The translations under genes were made by a program, and so were the position numbers. This document shows positions 5,410 to 5,936 of a stretch of 5,936 nt of DNA, piece after piece. This stretch comes from Hyphomicrobiales bacterium (GTDB taxonomy: Bacteria > Pseudomonadota > Alphaproteobacteria > Rhizobiales > S144-23). Each line of letters begins with the position of its first letter. The first letter of the stretch is position 1. Location: assembly GCA_015494375.1 (NCBI GenBank), contig WGBL01000334.1, positions 1 through 5,936 of the forward strand. The letters run 5' to 3'. The notes beneath the pieces are model-generated. The model did no database searches and was not told the DNA's origin. It saw nothing but the letters and a program-made list of their open reading frames with translations.

Positions 5410-5487
5410 GAGAGCCGCCCGTGGGGCTCCCCAGGCCGCGACGCAGTGGTCGAGCTCCACATGGCGGTCGAGAGCCGTCTCTGGGGC
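5410..5487. repeat. Degenerate 18-bp direct repeat in the leader of the small secreted protein
   Basis: GAGAGCCG, four variable bases and TGGGGC occur at 5410-5427 and 5470-5487, exactly 60 bases apart. The sequence between them is not repeated. Both copies fall in the predicted 5' untranslated region; no role is evident. Confidence 0.5.
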
Positions 5488-5525
5488 CACTCGGAGTAAC
5501 GCCCCGCTTTGCCGCTCTCGTCGTG

Positions 5526-5565
5526 ATCAACGAATGCGTATTCCATAATATACGAAATCGTTGAT
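5526..5565. promoter_or_regulatory. 40-bp nested palindrome, candidate operator or leader stem-loop
   Basis: Outer arms ATCAACGA (5526-5533) and TCGTTGAT (5558-5565) are exact inverted repeats. Inner arms CGTAT (5537-5541) and ATACG (5550-5554) are also exact. The spacers between outer and inner arms are three bases on both sides and the AT-rich centre is eight bases, so the whole element is symmetric. It lies directly after the predicted -10 box of the small secreted protein's promoter, where a bound repressor would block initiation or the RNA would fold into a 5' stem-loop. I do not recognise the regulator. Confidence 0.65.
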
Positions 5566-5575
5566 ATGGTGGGGA

Positions 5576-5603
5576 CTATAAGTCTGCCGCTGCGCAAATG
5601 CAA
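5576..5603 (-). promoter_or_regulatory. Candidate sigma-70 promoter for the small secreted protein
   Basis: On the minus strand TTGCAT (5603-5598) and TTATAG (5581-5576) are separated by 16 bases and resemble -35 and -10 boxes. The start would fall near 5569, leaving a leader of about 190 bases that begins with the 40-bp palindrome. An alternative -10 (TATATT, within the palindrome) lacks a good -35. Confidence 0.4.
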
Positions 5604-5703
5604 TCGTTTGTGAGCGAGCGCGCCGGCTTGCCTCGTCACCTGGCTGTCTGGTTTCGTCTAAGTGCCGGTTATTCCACCAGTAGACGCTGTTCGGTGCGTT
5701 CAC

Positions 5704-5936
5704 TCACGAGCAGCTTCCGCCCCCGAGAACGCAGAATTTTGCGCAGTGGGGATGGCAAAGTTTGACCGCACCGTGGCAAAACATGCCGCCGTGCGCCTCG
5801 GCCGCCTCGGCGAGGCTCGTGCCCATCTCGAAGGCCTCGTTGTAGGCGATGAGCGTGCAAGGCAGCACAATCGGCCGGCTCTCGCCTTTGCGTTTGACGA
5901 CCATGCGGCTCTTGGCGCACATGATGTCAGAGGGCC
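5704..5936 (-). CDS. C-terminal part of a probable radical-SAM-type protein (5' end beyond window)
   Basis: The minus-strand frame is open from the right edge to a TGA at 5704-5706, so about 77 C-terminal residues are visible and the gene probably starts outside. An ATG at 5922 exists, but the frame stays open above it and no ribosome-binding site is seen. The segment reads as Cys-Ala-Lys-Ser-Arg, a Val-Leu-Pro-Cys-Thr-Leu stretch, AFEMGTSLAEAA, and a tail CHPHCAKFCVLGGGSC with cysteines spaced C-x3-C-x3-C-x6-C. This resembles the C-terminal accessory Fe-S region of a group of radical SAM proteins (Cys-x-x-Ser/Thr-Arg, then Cys, then Phe-x-Met-Gly-x-x-Leu, then a Cys cluster). The AdoMet CxxxCxxC motif would be N-terminal and is not visible, so the call is tentative. 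A free-standing 72-residue cysteine-rich protein is the alternative. Confidence 0.5.
   Translation of the reverse strand, partial: PSDIMCAKSRMVVKRKGESRPIVLPCTLIAYNEAFEMGTSLAEAAEAHGGMFCHGAVKLCHPHCAKFCVLGGGSCS

Noticed and set aside
5379..5639. An 87-codon in-frame upstream extension of the small secreted protein, starting at 5639.
   Set aside because: It would bury the signal peptide internally, crosses the palindrome and predicted promoter, and lacks a ribosome-binding site. The start at 5378 has an excellent one.

Overview
The window looks like chromosomal DNA of a high-GC alphaproteobacterium, most likely a member of the Hyphomicrobiales (Rhizobiales). The signs are strong G/C bias at third codon positions, a two-domain alphaproteobacterial-type dCTP deaminase, an O-succinylhomoserine sulfhydrylase (MetZ) instead of MetB/MetC, and a SAM-II riboswitch, an RNA class found mainly in Alphaproteobacteria. 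There is no tRNA, rRNA, insertion sequence, phage gene or CRISPR array. This is mostly core metabolic sequence with unusually repeat-rich intergenic DNA.

Layout from left to right. (1) 1-1425, minus: a Na+/phosphate cotransporter with a C-terminal PhoU-like domain, cut by the left edge. (2) 1426-1806: a gene-free stretch with a five-copy 9-bp tandem repeat, a pair of 16-bp direct repeats and two hairpins. (3) 1807-3054, minus: metZ, complete. (4) 3055-3482: the metZ leader, which reads on the minus strand as promoter, SAM-II aptamer, GC-rich hairpin with a T-run, RBS and metZ. The upstream part of dcd lies on the other strand. (5) 3483-4811, plus: dcd, complete, with an unusual Gln/Pro-rich N-terminal extension built from degenerate short repeats. 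(6) 4812-5024: a 21-bp duplication, a strong bidirectional terminator and a three-copy 16-bp tandem repeat between the convergent genes. (7) 5025-5378, minus: a small secreted DUF2147-like protein of 117 residues. (8) 5379-5703: its long leader, holding a candidate promoter and a 40-bp nested palindrome. (9) 5704-5936, minus: the cysteine-rich C-terminal end of a probable radical-SAM-type protein, cut by the right edge.

Functionally the genes are independent housekeeping units: phosphate uptake, methionine synthesis, pyrimidine deoxynucleotide supply, a small periplasmic protein and a probable Fe-S enzyme. The clearest regulatory circuit is at metZ: an S-adenosylmethionine-sensing pseudoknot lies immediately ahead of an intrinsic-terminator-like hairpin. 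Both elements carry the same self-complementary octamer CCGGCCGG, which suggests a way for the two to exclude one another. The second candidate regulatory element is the 40-bp palindrome just downstream of the predicted start of transcription of the small secreted protein.
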